From the NCBI GenBank assembly GCA_033557465.1, contig CM066034.1:410666159-410730158 (forward strand): a stretch of DNA of 64,000 bases, given 5' to 3'. Positions 51,684 to 62,624 of the stretch are shown here, in pieces. This DNA is from Ichthyophis bannanicus (Eukaryota > Chordata > Amphibia > Gymnophiona > Ichthyophiidae). The translations under genes were made by a program, and so were the position numbers. Below the pieces are notes generated by a model. It was not told the DNA's origin. It saw only the letters and a program-made list of their open reading frames with translations, and did not search any database. Every line of letters starts with the position of its first letter. Position 1 is the first letter of the stretch.

Positions 51684-53000
51684 TGAGGTGTGACAAAAAA
51701 GAAACAAGACTGTTCCATAAATGTTTTATTACAAAATCTGCGGAGAAATTACGCATTGTCCCCTTCAAAGTAACCCCCCCAGAGTTAATGCACTTCTGCA
51801 TTTGCTTCTGCCACGTACGGAAGCACTTGGTAAAGTCCTCCTCCTTGAGGTCCCTCAGCTTCCTCATCACAGTGGCCTTGATCTCTTCTACAGGGGCAAA
51901 ATGAGTTCCTTTGAGCACAGTCTTCAGCCTGGGGAAGAGCCAGAAGTTGCACGGTGTGAGATCTGGGGAATAAGGAGGGTAGTTGAGAGCTGTGATCTGT
52001 TTGTTGGCCAAGAACTGCCTTACACTGAGCACAGTGTGTGCGGGCACATTGTTATGGTGGAGCAGCCACAACTTGTCTCTCCAAAGAGCCTGCCTGCTGT
52101 GCCGAACCCGGTCATGGAGGCGATTGAGGACCTGCTGGTAGAAGTGCTGGTTGACTGTCTGACTATCAGGCACAAACTCAGGATGGACTACTCCCTTCTG
52201 GTCGAATAATGCGATCAGCATGACCTTGATCCTTGATTTGGACATGTGCGCCTTCTTGGGTCTGGGTGACAGTCAAGTCTTCCACTGCAGGCTCTGTCTC
52301 TTGCATTCAGGGTCATATTGGAAGACCCAAGTCTCCTGTGATGACTCGGCCAACAAACTCTGGATCTTCTCCAGTCTTCTCTAGCAAGTCTCGACAAACA
52401 TTGACCCGGTGCTCCTTCTGGTTGTTCGATAAAAGCTTGGGCAACATCTTGGCGCACACCTTCTGCATCCCCAGCTTCTGCATCAAGATGGTCTGCACTG
52501 ACTCCCTGTTCAGGTTGAGCTCCTCAACTATCATCCGCACTGTCAACCTGCGATCATTCCGCATCAGCTGGTTCACTCTGTCAATGTTCTAAGCAGTCTT
52601 TGTCATGGAAGGCCATCCTGACTTAGGGTCATCCTCCACCTCCTCGTGGCCAGTCTTGAAGTGTTTGTGCCACTTGAAGACTCGCGGCCTTGACATGGCT
52701 TCTTCTCCATAAGCCTTTTGGAGTTGGAGACACTCAGTTGGGCCCTTCTCCAACTTAACCAGAAATTTCAAGTTGATTCTTTGGTCCATATTTCTGCCAC
52801 CTTCAGTTGCGTGACAAAGCGATGGAGCAGTGTGTTACAAAAAAAAAACTGAAAAAGAAAAACAGTGAGAGAGATAAAAAAAATATTATAGCAGAATGGT
52901 GGCGAGATGTTGCACAACACAGTGACATAAGCGGTTATCCAATTGGCATTGAGTCATGGGCATGGCTGCCACAGTCTTGTTTCTTTTTTGTCACACCTCA
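51684..53000 (-). mobile_element. Mariner DNA transposon, full length, inactive
   Basis: It is 1317 bp with ~30-bp perfect terminal inverted repeats ('tgaggtgtgacaaaaaagaa' at the left and its complement 'ttcttttttgtcacacctca' at the right). A duplicated TA sits on each side (51682-51683 and 53001-53002). It is inserted in CR1-C: removing it restores 'cattttatcatagtct'. The transposase gene lies antisense inside. Confidence 0.92.
51700..52789 (-). pseudogene. Mariner transposase (DD34D type), degraded
   Basis: The enzyme cuts and pastes the element. On the minus strand the N-terminal helix-turn-helix part is at 52789-52589 ('MDQRINLKFLVKLEKG', 'VFKWHKHFKTG'). The second DNA-binding part is at 52576-52313. 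The catalytic part is at 52245-51700. The second catalytic Asp is Asn in 'LHHNNVPAH' and the third is Asn in 'LTPCNFWLFPRLK'. Two frame breaks and a stop separate the pieces. Both active-site changes predict a dead enzyme. The terminal repeats remain perfect. Confidence 0.88.
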
Positions 53001-53144
53001 TAGTCTTCTTTTTGAAAGTTAAATGCTGGTACAGTCAATTCCCTTGCTGTTCTCCCTGAATTTATTAAATCAAATGTGATCATGTTATGATTGCTATTGT
53101 TAAGTGGCCCCAAAACAGATACCTCTTGCACTAGATCCTGCATT

Positions 53145-53510
53145 AACCTCACGTGCCACCTAGATAAGGTCTTAGATAGTGCTGGGGAGGAGTCTGCTGT
53201 CTTGGTACATGTCAGTACAAATGACATAGGAAAATGTGGTAGGGAGGTTCTGGAGGCTAAATTTAGGCTTTTAGGTAGGAAGTTGAAATCCAGAATGTCC
53301 AGGATAGTGTTCTCCGAAATGTTTCCCGTTCCACAAGCAGGACCCCAAATGCAGGCAGAGCTCCGGAGTCTCAATGCATGGATGAGACAATGGTGCAAGG
53401 ATGAGGGTTTTGGATTTGTTAGGAACTGGGGAAAATTCTGGGGAAAGGAGGGGCTCTTCCAAAGGGATGGGCTCCACCTTAACCGGGATGAAACCAGGCT
53501 GCTGGCATTA
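53145..53510 (+). pseudogene. CR1-B ORF1 esterase-like domain, C-terminal part
   Basis: Encodes the end of the SGNH-esterase-like ORF1: 'LVHVSTNDIGKCGREVLEAK', where the GTND block has become STND, and 'DGLHLNRDETRLLAL' with the Asp-His pair. The Ser-containing GDS block is lost by 5' truncation. The end is cut by the L2-like insertion at 53511. Confidence 0.82.
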
Positions 53511-53735
53511 ATCTGCTTCTCCTATGATTTGCTCCTATTTGCAATCTATCTTCTCTATCCTGACCTTTTTCTCCTATTCTTTTTTTTTTTTAAGAAAAAA
53601 AAGTATGTTTTAAAGTATTGTTATTTTCCTTTTCTTTTTAATCATTTAATATATTTTATAGTTTTATTGTAAACCGCCTCGATGTAATGGGGGGCGGTAT
53701 ATCAAGTGATTATAAACAATAAACAATAAACAACC
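53511..53735 (+). mobile_element. L2-like LINE 3' tail (sense)
   Basis: Ends 'gtaaaccgcctcgatgtaat' and then 'ggggggcggtatatcaag', with an (aataaac)n tail, and interrupts CR1-B between 'gctggcattaa' and 'cctttaaaaaagagatag'. It shares the 'aaccgcct...gcggtata' hallmark with the antisense tails near 16060, 47080 and 59990. Confidence 0.75.
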
Positions 53736-53809
53736 TTTAAAAAAGAGATAGAGCAGCTTTTAAACTAGATAATAGGGGAGAGCCGACAGTCGCCCAAGAG
53801 CGCATGGTC

Positions 53810-56627
53810 CGGAACAATGTATCCTTGAAGGATACAACCTAAAAAATGAAGTTAGGGCACATCAGCAGAGAGGTTCCAATAAAGACAAAGGTAGCCCAAA
53901 TGCCCTTGAGTACAGAGCAGACAGAGCTTAAAGATTCCAAATTTCCCCTGCCTACCGATAACCAGATTGATATGAATAAAATACAGTCTCTAAAATGCTT
54001 GTATGCTAATGCAAGAAGTCTAAAAATTAGGATGGGAGAATTAGTATATATTGCACTAAATGAGAAGTTAGATATGATTGGTATCTCAGAGACATGATAG
54101 GAGGAGGACAACCAGTGGGACACTGATACCTGGGTACAAACTATATCGTAATGATAGAACTGATCAAATTGGTGGAGGGGTTGCGCTCTGTCAGAGAGGG
54201 CATTGAGTCACAAAGAATTAAAGTTTTGCAGGAAATAAAATTCACTGTAGAATCTCTATGGATTGAATTTTGAGGTAAAAAGGGGAAGGCGATGGCAGTG
54301 GGGTTGTATTATCGACTGCCTGGCCAGAATGAACAAATGGATGATAAAATGCTCAAAGAAATCAGGGAAGCTAACATAAGTTACTGAACAGTAATAATAA
54401 TGGCTGATTTCAAGTACCCCAGTATTGACTGGGTCAGTGTCACGGCAGGACATGCTAGGGAGATAAAGTTTCTAGATGACATAAATGACTACTTCTTGGG
54501 CAGCTGATGCATGAACCGACCAGAGGGGAAGCTATATTGGACCTAATCCTTTGCGGAACACCAGATCTGGTGCAAGAGATAAGGTTGTTGGGGCCACTTG
54601 GCAATAGTGATCATAGTATGATCGCGTTTGATCTAATTAATGGAGGAGGGATGGTAAGGAAATCCACAGTACTACCGTTTAAATTTCGAAAGGGATTAAA
54701 ATGAGGAAAATAGTTAAGAAAAAACTAAAAGAAGCAAGCTTGGGTGTTGTTTAAAAATACTATCTTGGAAACCCAGACCAGCTGTATTCCACGCTTTAAG
54801 AAAAGTGGAAGGAAGTCCAAAAAACTGCCAGCATGGTTTAAAGGTGAGGTCAGAGAGGCTGTTGTTGCCAAAAAAGCATCTTTCAGGAAATGGAAAAAAG
54901 AGCCAAACGACGAAACCTGGAAACAGCACAAGCACTGGCACGTTAAATGCAAGGCATTGATAAGGCAGGCAAAGGGAGAATTTGAGAAGAAGCTTACTGT
55001 GGAAGCTAAAACACGTAATAAAGACTTTTTCAAGTACATTCGTAGCAAAAAACCCGTGAGAGAGTCAGTTGGTCCATTAGATGATAGAGGGGTTAAAGGG
55101 GCATTAAGAGGTGACAAGACAATAGCGGAGAGACTGAATGAATTCTTTGCTTCGGTCTTTACTGAGGAAGATGTAGGGATGTTACCCATGACTGAAGTGG
55201 TATTTAAAGGTGCGGAAGAATTGAAGGAAATATCGATACCTCGGGAAGATTTATTACAACTATTAGATAAATTGAAGCGTAGCAAATCACCTGGGCTGGA
55301 TGATATACACCCAATGGTGTTGAAAGAACTGGAATATGAGATTGCAGACGTGCTATTAGTAATCTGTGAACTATCACTAAAATCATCTGTAATACCTGAA
55401 GATTGGAGGATGGCGAACGTAAAAAGGGTTCCAGGGGTGATCCGGGAAACTACAGACCTCTGAGCCTGACGTCAGTACCGGGAAAAATGGTAGAAACCAT
55501 AATAAAGAACAAAATTGCTGAACACATAGATAGTCATGGCTTAATGGGAGACAGCCAACATGGCCTTAGACAAGGGAGATCTTGTCTTACTAATCTGTTA
55601 TATTTTTTTGAAGGAGTGAATAAACAGGTGGACAAAGGTGAGTCGGTTGATATTGTGTATCTGGACTTTCAGAAAGCCTTTGACAAGGTCCTTCATCAGA
55701 GACTTTTGGCAAAACTAAAGACTCATGGGATAGGAGGCAGTGTACTATTGTGGATCAGGAACTGATTAAAAGATAGAAAACAGAGGGTAGGGCTAAATGG
55801 CCAATTTTCCCAATGGAGAAAGTTGAATAGTGGTGTACACCAGGGATCTGTGCTGGGTCCGCTGCTTTTTGACATATTCATAAATGACCTGGAAAAGGGA
55901 ATAACGAGTGAGGTTATCAAATTTTCAAATGACACAAAACTATTTAAAGTTGTTAAAACCCAAGAGGATTGTGGAAAATTGCAAGAGGATCTTGATAAAT
56001 TGGAAGACTGAGCATCAAAGTGGCAGATGAAATTTAATGTGGACAAGAGCAAAGTTATGCACCTAAGGAAGACCAACCCAAACTATGGTTACACAATGCA
56101 AGGTTCCACATTAGGAACCACCACCCAGGAAAAAGATTTAGGCATCATTGTGGATAACATGTTAAAACCCTCAGCCCAGTGTGCAGCGGCGGCCAAGAGA
56201 GCAAATAGAATGCTAGGTATCATAAGGAAAGAAATGGAAAATAAAACAAAGGATATTATAATGCCTCTATATCGTTCCATGGTGAGACCGCACCTTGAAT
56301 ATTGTGTGCAATTCTGGTTGCCGTATCTTAAAAAGGATATAGCGTTATTAGAAAAGGTTCAAAGAAGAGCCACCAAAATGGTAAAGGGGATGCAAGGATA
56401 CCCCTAGGAAGAAAGGCTAAAAAGGTTAGAGTTCTTTAACCTGGAAAAGAGACGGCTGAGGGGAGATATGATAGAAGTCTAGAAATTAATGAACGGAGTG
56501 GAACGGGTAAACGTAGGTTAACTGTTTACGTTATCAGAATATAGAAAGACTAGGGGACATGCAATGAAGCTACAGGATAAACTATTTAAGACTAATAAAA
56601 GAAAATATTTTTTCACTCAACGTGTAA
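53810..56627 (+). pseudogene. CR1-B ORF2, endonuclease - RT, broken
   Basis: Follows CR1-A ORF2 closely: 'KCLYANARSLKIRMGEL' near 54000; endonuclease pieces to 54704 ('LGPLGNSDHSMIAFDLI'); linker and RT start at 54744-55463; 'YLDFQKAFDKVLHQRLL' near 55660; 'SVLGPLLFDIFINDLEKG' near 55850. The catalytic FADD reads 'FSND' near 55925, so it is dead. Stops or frameshifts occur near 54095, 54270, 55430, 55765, 56011 and 56405. The last part runs to 56627, and the remaining C-terminus follows at 60380. Confidence 0.85.
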
Positions 56628-57081
56628 CGCTGGTCAACACTGAAATCATTACTGACTTTAAAAGGCCCTAATCTGTAGTATCTTGGTGAGCTGAACACAA
56701 ATATAACATTAAAAATTTTTTATTGGCTCTAGTTTTGAAGATATTGCATGTAGTTCATTTTTTACGTTTCACCGTGTGAATTTATCCAGTAGGACATCAA
56801 CAACATCCCAAATAAGCCTTGAATGATGTCATATTGCATCACATTGCATAATACCAGCATGCACACATCATCCAGAGTTGATTGCATCATTTTCTGATGC
56901 AATGCAATATTACTGCCAGACAGCTGCTGAAGCCATCTGACGTCAGCAGTGTACTATATACAGTTGGAAAAGTTGAGCATTTAAATATTTCAGACTGTGT
57001 GCGAGACAGTTTAAGCTACTGTTACATGTAAGTTTTATTAATCATATAATTTTAGCCATTTAGGTACAATACAGAACAGTA

Positions 57082-59907
57082 ATGCCACAAAAGTGCGTTA
57101 ATACCGTTGACAATTTCTGCTATATTTGTGGGGAAGTGACATTTGCTAATCAGAAGAAAAGTATCACTTCTCAACTGAAGAAGGCATATCATCTTTACTT
57201 CGGATGCAAGATTGGTGACCAGGACAAGCCTTGGGCCCCGCATATATGCTGCGCTACATGTACAACGCAGCTTTCCCCGTGATTGAATTGCAAAAGACCA
57301 TCAATGCCATTTGCAGTCCCCATGGTGTGGAGAGAGTCAAGCAACCACATAAATGACTGTTACTTCTGCTTGGTTCCTCCTCTTTCCAGCGGAATAATGA
57401 AGCAAAAGAAGTCGAGCATAGTCTACCCAAACATTCTGTCTGCATTGAGACCAGTTCCACATGGTGAGGGACTTCCTATTCCAGAACCTCCATCAGAATA
57501 TTCTCTTGATTCATATGATGAGGTCAAGGGTGAGCCAACCTGTTCTTCTCCTGGTCCGTCAGCATGCAGTGACCCAGATTTTCACTGGGATGCATATCAA
57601 CTCCACACAGAATAACACAGGAAGAACTAAATGACCTGGTTCGTGATTTGGACTTATCCAAGAACAAGGCAGAATTGCTAGGATCAAGACTCCAACAATG
57701 GAATCTTCTAGAAGAAGATGTCAACATTACTTCATATCGAAAGCGCCACCAGCAGAAAGGAAAGTAATCTGGTATTCTATTCCTATATTGAAAGCCTCAT
57801 GAATGCCTTAAAAATCACTCATGACCCACAAGACTGGAGACTATTTATAAACTCTTCGAAACTGAGTCTGAAGGCTGTGCTTTTGAACAGTGGACACCAT
57901 CTTCCATCTATTCCAGTAGCGCATGCCGTCCACATGAAAGAAACAAAATCAAAACTGGGGTTCATAGAGCAATACTATCATCAGTCATTAGAAAAATTGC
58001 CCCAAAACAAAATTACACCATATTAAAGAATCTTTCTTTTTTTTTTTTGGATAAGAGTCTCAGAATGAATGGGGATGGGTAGCTACAGGCCACAACACGT
58101 TAAAAGCCTGAGAAATCCCAACCCCTTCCTTACATCAAGGACTCTACAAATCCTATTTTCCAAAAGATTTTTTAAAATATAGTGATTCAACTAGAAAAAG
58201 CAGATTTCACATATTCTTAGAGCTCTGCTAACTCTTCTTTGAAACAAAGTAACAACAATGCGATAGTTCACTTCATTGTCTGTAATCGCTTTGTAGTTTA
58301 AAACTGGGGTAAGTCCGACTCTAGATGTGAATAAACAACTTATCTGGAAGGTTTTCAATGTCGGAGATCTCCCATTGCCCGACGCACAATCTCAAGCGCT
58401 GATGCGTTTCACCGCTGTCGCGGTTTCTTCGGGGAAAGTTGTCAACATACGGCGTATCGCATAACTTTATGCTCGATTCATACTAGAAAGCTCAAATTCA
58501 AAGATGAAATGATTCAAAGTGATGTCGAAACCAGCAAGGACTTTGAATCATTTCATCTTTGAATTTGAGCTTTCTAGTATGAATCGAGCATAAAGTTATG
58601 CGATACGCCGTATGTTGACAACTTCCCCCGAAGAAACCGCGACAGCGGTGAAACGCATCAGCGCTTGAGATTGTGCGTCGGGCAATGGGAGATCTCCGAC
58701 ATTGAAAACCTTCCAGATAAGTTGTTTATTCACATCTAGAGTCGGACTTACCCCAGTTTTAAACTACAAAGCGATTACAGACAATGAAGTGAACTATCGC
58801 ATTGTTGTTACTTTGTTTCAAAGAAGAGTTAGCAGAGCTCTAAGAATATGTGAAATCTGCTTTTTCTAGTTGAATCACTATATTTTAAAAAATCTTTTGG
58901 AAAATAGGATTTGTAGAGTCCTTGATGTAAGGAAGGGGTTGGGATTTCTCAGGCTTTTAACGTGTTGTGGCCTGTAGCTACCCATCCCCATTCATTCTGA
59001 GACGCTTATCCAAAAAAAAAAAAAAGAAAGATTCTTTAATATGGTGTAATTTTGTTTTGGGGCAATTTTTCTAATGACTGATGTCCACATGAAAGAGACA
59101 TACGATAACTTAAAGCGTCTACTGACTTCCATTAACTATAACAGCTGGCACCTCTGTGGTGACTTGAAGGTAGTTGCCCTTTTAATGGAACTGCAGTAGG
59201 GATATATAAAATACATGTGTTTATGTGAGTGGGATAGCCAAGCAAGGGATTGGCACTACTTACGGAAGGAATGGAATCGCAGACAAAATGTAACAGATGA
59301 AGAGAAGAATATCCAGCACCCAGCTCTGATTGAGGCTCACAAAATCCTGCTACCACCCCTTCACATCAAACTAGGTTTGATGAAAAACTTTGTGAAAGCC
59401 ATGAACCGCACTTCGCCAGCTTTCCGATACCTGCATGAAAAATTCCCTCGACTCAGCGAAGCAAAGATTAAAGAGGGAGTTTTTGTGGGTCCTCAGATTC
59501 GAGAGCTCTTCAAAGATGACCAGTTCAACAACTTGCTGCAGGGTGATGCGAAACAAGCATGGAATGCTTTTCGCCTAGTGTCAACAAACTTTCTCGGGAA
59601 TGTTAGGGCAGAAAACTACAAGGAACTAGTAGAAGACATGCTGATGCAATATCAGAAACTTGGCTGCAATATGTCTCTAAAGATCCATTTCCTTGATTTC
59701 CATCTCAATTTCTTTCCTGACAACTGTGGTATGGTTAGTGATGAACAGAGCGAACGTTTTCACCAGGATATCGCTACGATGGAGCAAAGATACCAGGGAA
59801 AATGGCCCACTACAATGCTGGCTGACTACTGCTGGACACTCCCTAGAGAAGCTCCCGAACAGCTGTACAAGAGACAGGTGAAAGAAAATCTAAGAAGTAG
59901 TCTATGA
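57082..59907 (+). pseudogene. Cysteine-rich transposon-encoded protein, broken by stops and a palindrome
   Basis: Function unknown; possibly the transposase of the surrounding element. The coding order is: 57082-57282 ('NFCYICGEVTF' with CxxC, 'HICCATC' with CxxC); after an in-frame TGA, 57283-57615 ('SMPFAVPMVWRES', 'DCYFCLV', 'PHGEGLPIPEPP'). After a frameshift comes a SAP-like helix pair ('LNDLVRDLDLSKNKAELLG', about 57630-57700). Then 57740-57944 ('DWRLFINSSKLSLKAVLL', 'SIPVAHAVHMKET'). After the palindrome it resumes at 59084 ('VHMKETYDNLKRL', 'CGDLKVVALLMEL'), then 59215-59907 ('HIKLGLMKNFVKAM', 'KEGVFVGPQIREL', 'DEQSERFHQDI'). I recall similar uncharacterised proteins, multi-copy in cnidarians and arthropods. 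Confidence 0.72.
57945..59083. repeat. 1.1-kb near-perfect palindrome inserted in the transposon gene
   Basis: Left arm 57979-58519 and right arm 58541-59083 are about 99% identical reverse complements around a 21-base spacer. Only a few mismatches are visible, for example at 'ataagagtctc' versus 'ataagcgtctc'. The unit plus 34 extra bases at the left is flanked by a 16-base duplication with one mismatch ('tccacatgaaagaaac' at 57929 and 'tccacatgaaagagac' at 59084). Removing it restores the reading frame of the host gene. Confidence 0.9.
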
Positions 59908-59939
59908 CTTGTTTTTACAGGTATTAACCGAAGGCCTAT

Positions 59940-60180
59940 TATATTTACTATTTATTTATTTTATTTATTTATTTATTGAACGGTTTTATATATCGCCTTT
60001 CAGAAAAATCAAAGCGGTTTACATAGAACAAAACTTGAACATTCCATTGAAACTTATTCAAACAATTGAAATTACAGTGAACATTAAATTGTATATAATA
60101 AAAATGGTAATTTGAGGGTTACAATGCTGAGTAAATGCTAATTAGGTATATAGATAGTTTAAACATATATACAGATTTAA
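59940..60180 (-). mobile_element. L2-like LINE 3' tail fragment
   Basis: 'tttattttatttatttatttattg' (an AT tail) is followed by 'atatatcgcctttcagaaaa' and 'atcaaagcggtttacatag'. It is the same antisense tail as at 16022 and 47036, inserted near the right end of the DNA transposon. Confidence 0.72.
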
Positions 60181-60379
60181 ATATTTACAAATTTCAAAAA
60201 TCTTATCTGAGCAAGGAAAAATGTATTGACATGCATTTCATGATGTAAACATTAATTCTTGTAGATTACAAAAAAACTAGAGCCAACTTTGCAATTTCAC
60301 TGTCATATTCGTGTTCAGCATATAAAAATTGATAAGAAATTACTTTTTATTTCAGTAACAAGACTTTTGTAAAAATTTG

Positions 60380-60660
60380 TTAATCAAACTCTGGAATTTG
60401 TTACTGGAGGATGTAGTAAAGGCTGTTAGTGTAGCTGGGTTTAAAAAAGGTTTGGACAAGTTCCTGGAGGAAAGGTCCATAAACCATTATTAAGAAGGGA
60501 CCCAGGATATCAATGCTTGACCCCAATACAAGCTTTGTGGAACCTGTGTCTTTTGGGGAAACTGCTAGGTACGTATGACCTAGATTGGCCACTGTTGGAA
60601 ACAGGATACTGGGCTTGATGGATCTTGGTCTGACCCAGTATGGCATATCTTATGTTCTTA
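60380..60660 (+). pseudogene. CR1-B ORF2 C-terminus and 3' UTR
   Basis: Continues CR1-B with 'tcaaactctggaatttgtta' (residues 'IKLWNLLLED' of the ORF2 end), the stop after 'gtccataaaccattattaag', and the CR1 3' UTR ending in 'tatggcatatcttatgttct'. Confidence 0.85.
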
Positions 60661-61337
60661 TTCCACTGAGGACTAGGTCTAAAATTGCTTCTCCTCATAT
60701 TAGTTCCTGAACAGGCTGGACCATGAACAGTCATTTATTTCATCTAGAAACTTCATCTCCCTAGCATGTCATCCATTATTACTGTGTTGTAAACTTTGCT
60801 AACTTCCATAATTTCTGTTAGTATTTCATCATCTTTTTGTTTATTCTGTCCAGGGGGATGGTAGTACACACCCAATGCCATTCCCTTCCCCTTTTTACAT
60901 GGAATTTCTATCCATAGAAATTTTACAATGTATTTTGTTTGCTGCAAAACCTTTATGCTGTTTGATTCAATACACTGTATAACATATAGAGCCACCCCTC
61001 CCATTACGAAATACTTTGTAGCCTGGTAGCATGGTGTCCCATTGGTTATCCTCCTTCAGTCAGGTCACTGAGATGCCAATTATATCTAACCTTTCATTCA
61101 TTGCTTTATTTTCTTACTCTCCCATCTTAGTTTTTAGATTTCTAGAGTTTGCATACAGGCATTTCAAAGTGTGTTTTTTTTCTAATATTAACAGTCTGGC
61201 TATTTGATGACAGGGTTATCTTTGAATCTTTCAACTCTGATTTTTACTTAAAGGTACCTGGGTTACTTATACCTTTACTGGAATGCACTGACTTCCCTTT
61301 TTTGCTACAATCCTTCAAAGATACATTGTTCTGAACC
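60661..61337 (-). pseudogene. CR1-C ORF2 endonuclease (antisense)
   Basis: The minus strand encodes the CR1 endonuclease. At 61004-60753 it has 'GGVALYVIQCIESNSIKVLQQTK', split here as 'GGVALYVIQCIE' and 'SIKVLQQTK', then 'FLWIEIPCKKGKGMALGVYY'. 'LYANSRNLKTKMGEL'-like text lies near 61150. The copy ends near 61337 at the ORF2 start region ('gatacattgttctgaacca'). Frame breaks are present. It is diverged by roughly 15-20% from CR1-A, so older. Confidence 0.8.
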
Positions 61338-62624
61338 ACAGGGAGCCAGTGAAGTGGCTTGAGAAGAGGGGTTACATGAGCATAGCGACACTGGCAGAAG
61401 ATAAGCCATGCAGCTGAATTTTGAACAGACTGAAGGGGAGAGAGCTGGTTCAGAAGGAGACCAGTGAGGAGCAGGTTATAATAGTCAAGACAGGAGGTTT
61501 AGAGAGTGGATAAGTGTCTCGGTAGTATCTTCATATAGGAAGAGCCTAATTTTGCTGATGATATAGGGAAAGTTAAAATTTGCTGCTTCTATTTGTTGAA
61601 TATGTGCAGAGAAAGGGAGAGTAGAGTCAAAGATAACACCAAGGTTGTGAGCTGAGGAAACAGGGAAGAGAATAGTATTATCCACAAAAATAGAGAAGGG
61701 GGCGGTGGGTTTAGGGGGAAAGATAAGGAACTCAGTTTTGGCCATGTTCAATTTCAGACGGCAGTGAGGCATCCTTGGAGCAGTATCGGATAAGCAGGCA
61801 CAGATTTGGGCCTGGATATCTAGAGAGATTTCAGGCACAGAGAAGTAGATCGAAGAGTCCTCGGCATAAAGATGGTACTGAAAACCATGGGAGAAATAAG
61901 TGCACCAAGGCACTAGTGAGGGCCCATAACAGAGCCCTGAGATACACCAACTGAAAAAAGGATGGCAGTAGAGGAGGATCCACCAGAACATACACTAAAA
62001 GTGTGATAGAGAAAAGAAGAAAACTTGGACAGAACAGAGCCCCTAAATCCAAGCGAGGACAAGGTACCAAGGAGAAGGTGGTGATCAACAGAAAGGTCAA
62101 GAAGGATGAGGATTGAAAAAAGGCCCATGGATATGATGAGGAACACGTTGCTGGAGACTTTGGCAAGAGCCATTTCTGTAGAATGTAGAAGACAAAAGCC
62201 AGATTGTAGTGGATCCAGAAGGGCTTGAGAGGAAAAAGTCAGGACAAGGGGGTTGAACTGCTCGTTGAAGTCATTTTGAAGCAAATGGGAGGAGAGAGGA
62301 TAAGTGGAAGGACAGGAAGGGACTAGTGAAGGTTTTTTGAGGAGAGTTGTAACCACAGCATGCTTGAAGGCTGCAGGAACAGGTGCAGAGGAAAGTGATA
62401 GGTTAAGGATATGACATATGGAAGGGATGACAGTGGAAGGTATATAGCTTAGTAGATAGGTGGGAATGGGATCAGAGGAGCAGGTAGTGAATTTAGAAGA
62501 TTTGCAGTTTCCTCCTCAGTGATTTTAGAAAAAGAAGAAAACATGACAGATGTTGAGGGAAGGATTCGGGATTGAAGCTGAGGGGGGGGGGGGGAGAAGT
62601 GGGATGGAGAATTCAAGGCTAATA
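61338..62624 (-). pseudogene. L2 LINE ORF2, RT region (antisense)
   Basis: Minus-strand pieces: 62356-61913 ('HSTEMALAKVSSNVF', 'LLDLSVDHHLLLGTLSSLGF'), 61991-61485 ('PEISLDIQAQICACLSD', 'LNMAKTEFLIFPPK', 'LGVIFDSTLPFSAHI'). The catalytic box reads 'YAEDSSIYF', where active L2-type RTs have YADD. It is close in family to the L2 at 35223-37870. It is interrupted by a CR1 fragment at 62625. Confidence 0.8.
62580..62596 (+). repeat. G run in the L2 relic
   Basis: A G homopolymer of about 13 bases following 'gaagctga'. It is the complement of a C-rich proline stretch in the L2 reading frame. Confidence 0.6.

Larger units (their letters stand above)
56628..60379 (+). mobile_element. 3.75-kb DNA transposon of unrecognised type
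   Basis: It splits CR1-B between 'cgtgtaa' and 'tcaaactctgg', with 'taa' repeated at both junctions. Diverged inverted repeats lie symmetrically about 60 bases from each end: 'gagctgaacacaaatataaca' and 'ttggctctagttttga' at 56687-56738, and their complements at 60270-60320. It carries one gene encoding a cysteine-rich protein, interrupted by a palindrome, plus an L2-like tail near the right end. The symmetrical spacing makes the ends reliable. I cannot assign the superfamily from memory. Confidence 0.78.
53140..60660 (+). mobile_element. Sense CR1 copy (CR1-B), 5' truncated, inserted in CR1-C
   Basis: CR1 sequence starts inside ORF1 ('cctcacgtgccacctagata') and runs to the CR1 3' end ('gacccagtatggcatatctt' plus octamers near 60650-60660). 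Two insertions split it: an L2-like tail at 53511-53735 and a DNA transposon at 56628-60379. The CR1-C sequence on either side (53139 and 60661) joins up. The nucleotide identity to CR1-A is high (about 93-95% by eye). Confidence 0.88.
46990..61337 (-). mobile_element. Antisense CR1 copy (CR1-C) split by six insertions
   Basis: CR1 text in reverse complement is found in order at 46990-47035, 47222-47298, 47448-47940, 48753-48913, 50580-51683, 53003-53139 and 60661-61337. These correspond to the 3' region, RT end, RT core, linker, endonuclease and ORF2 start of CR1-A. Each break is filled by another element, and removing them restores a continuous CR1. It is therefore the oldest layer of the stack. 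Confidence 0.85.

Noticed and set aside
56760..57060. Possible host gene promoter before the cysteine-rich ORF
   Set aside because: The ORF lies inside a transposon with defined ends, and the coding sequence is broken by a stop, frameshifts and a palindrome.
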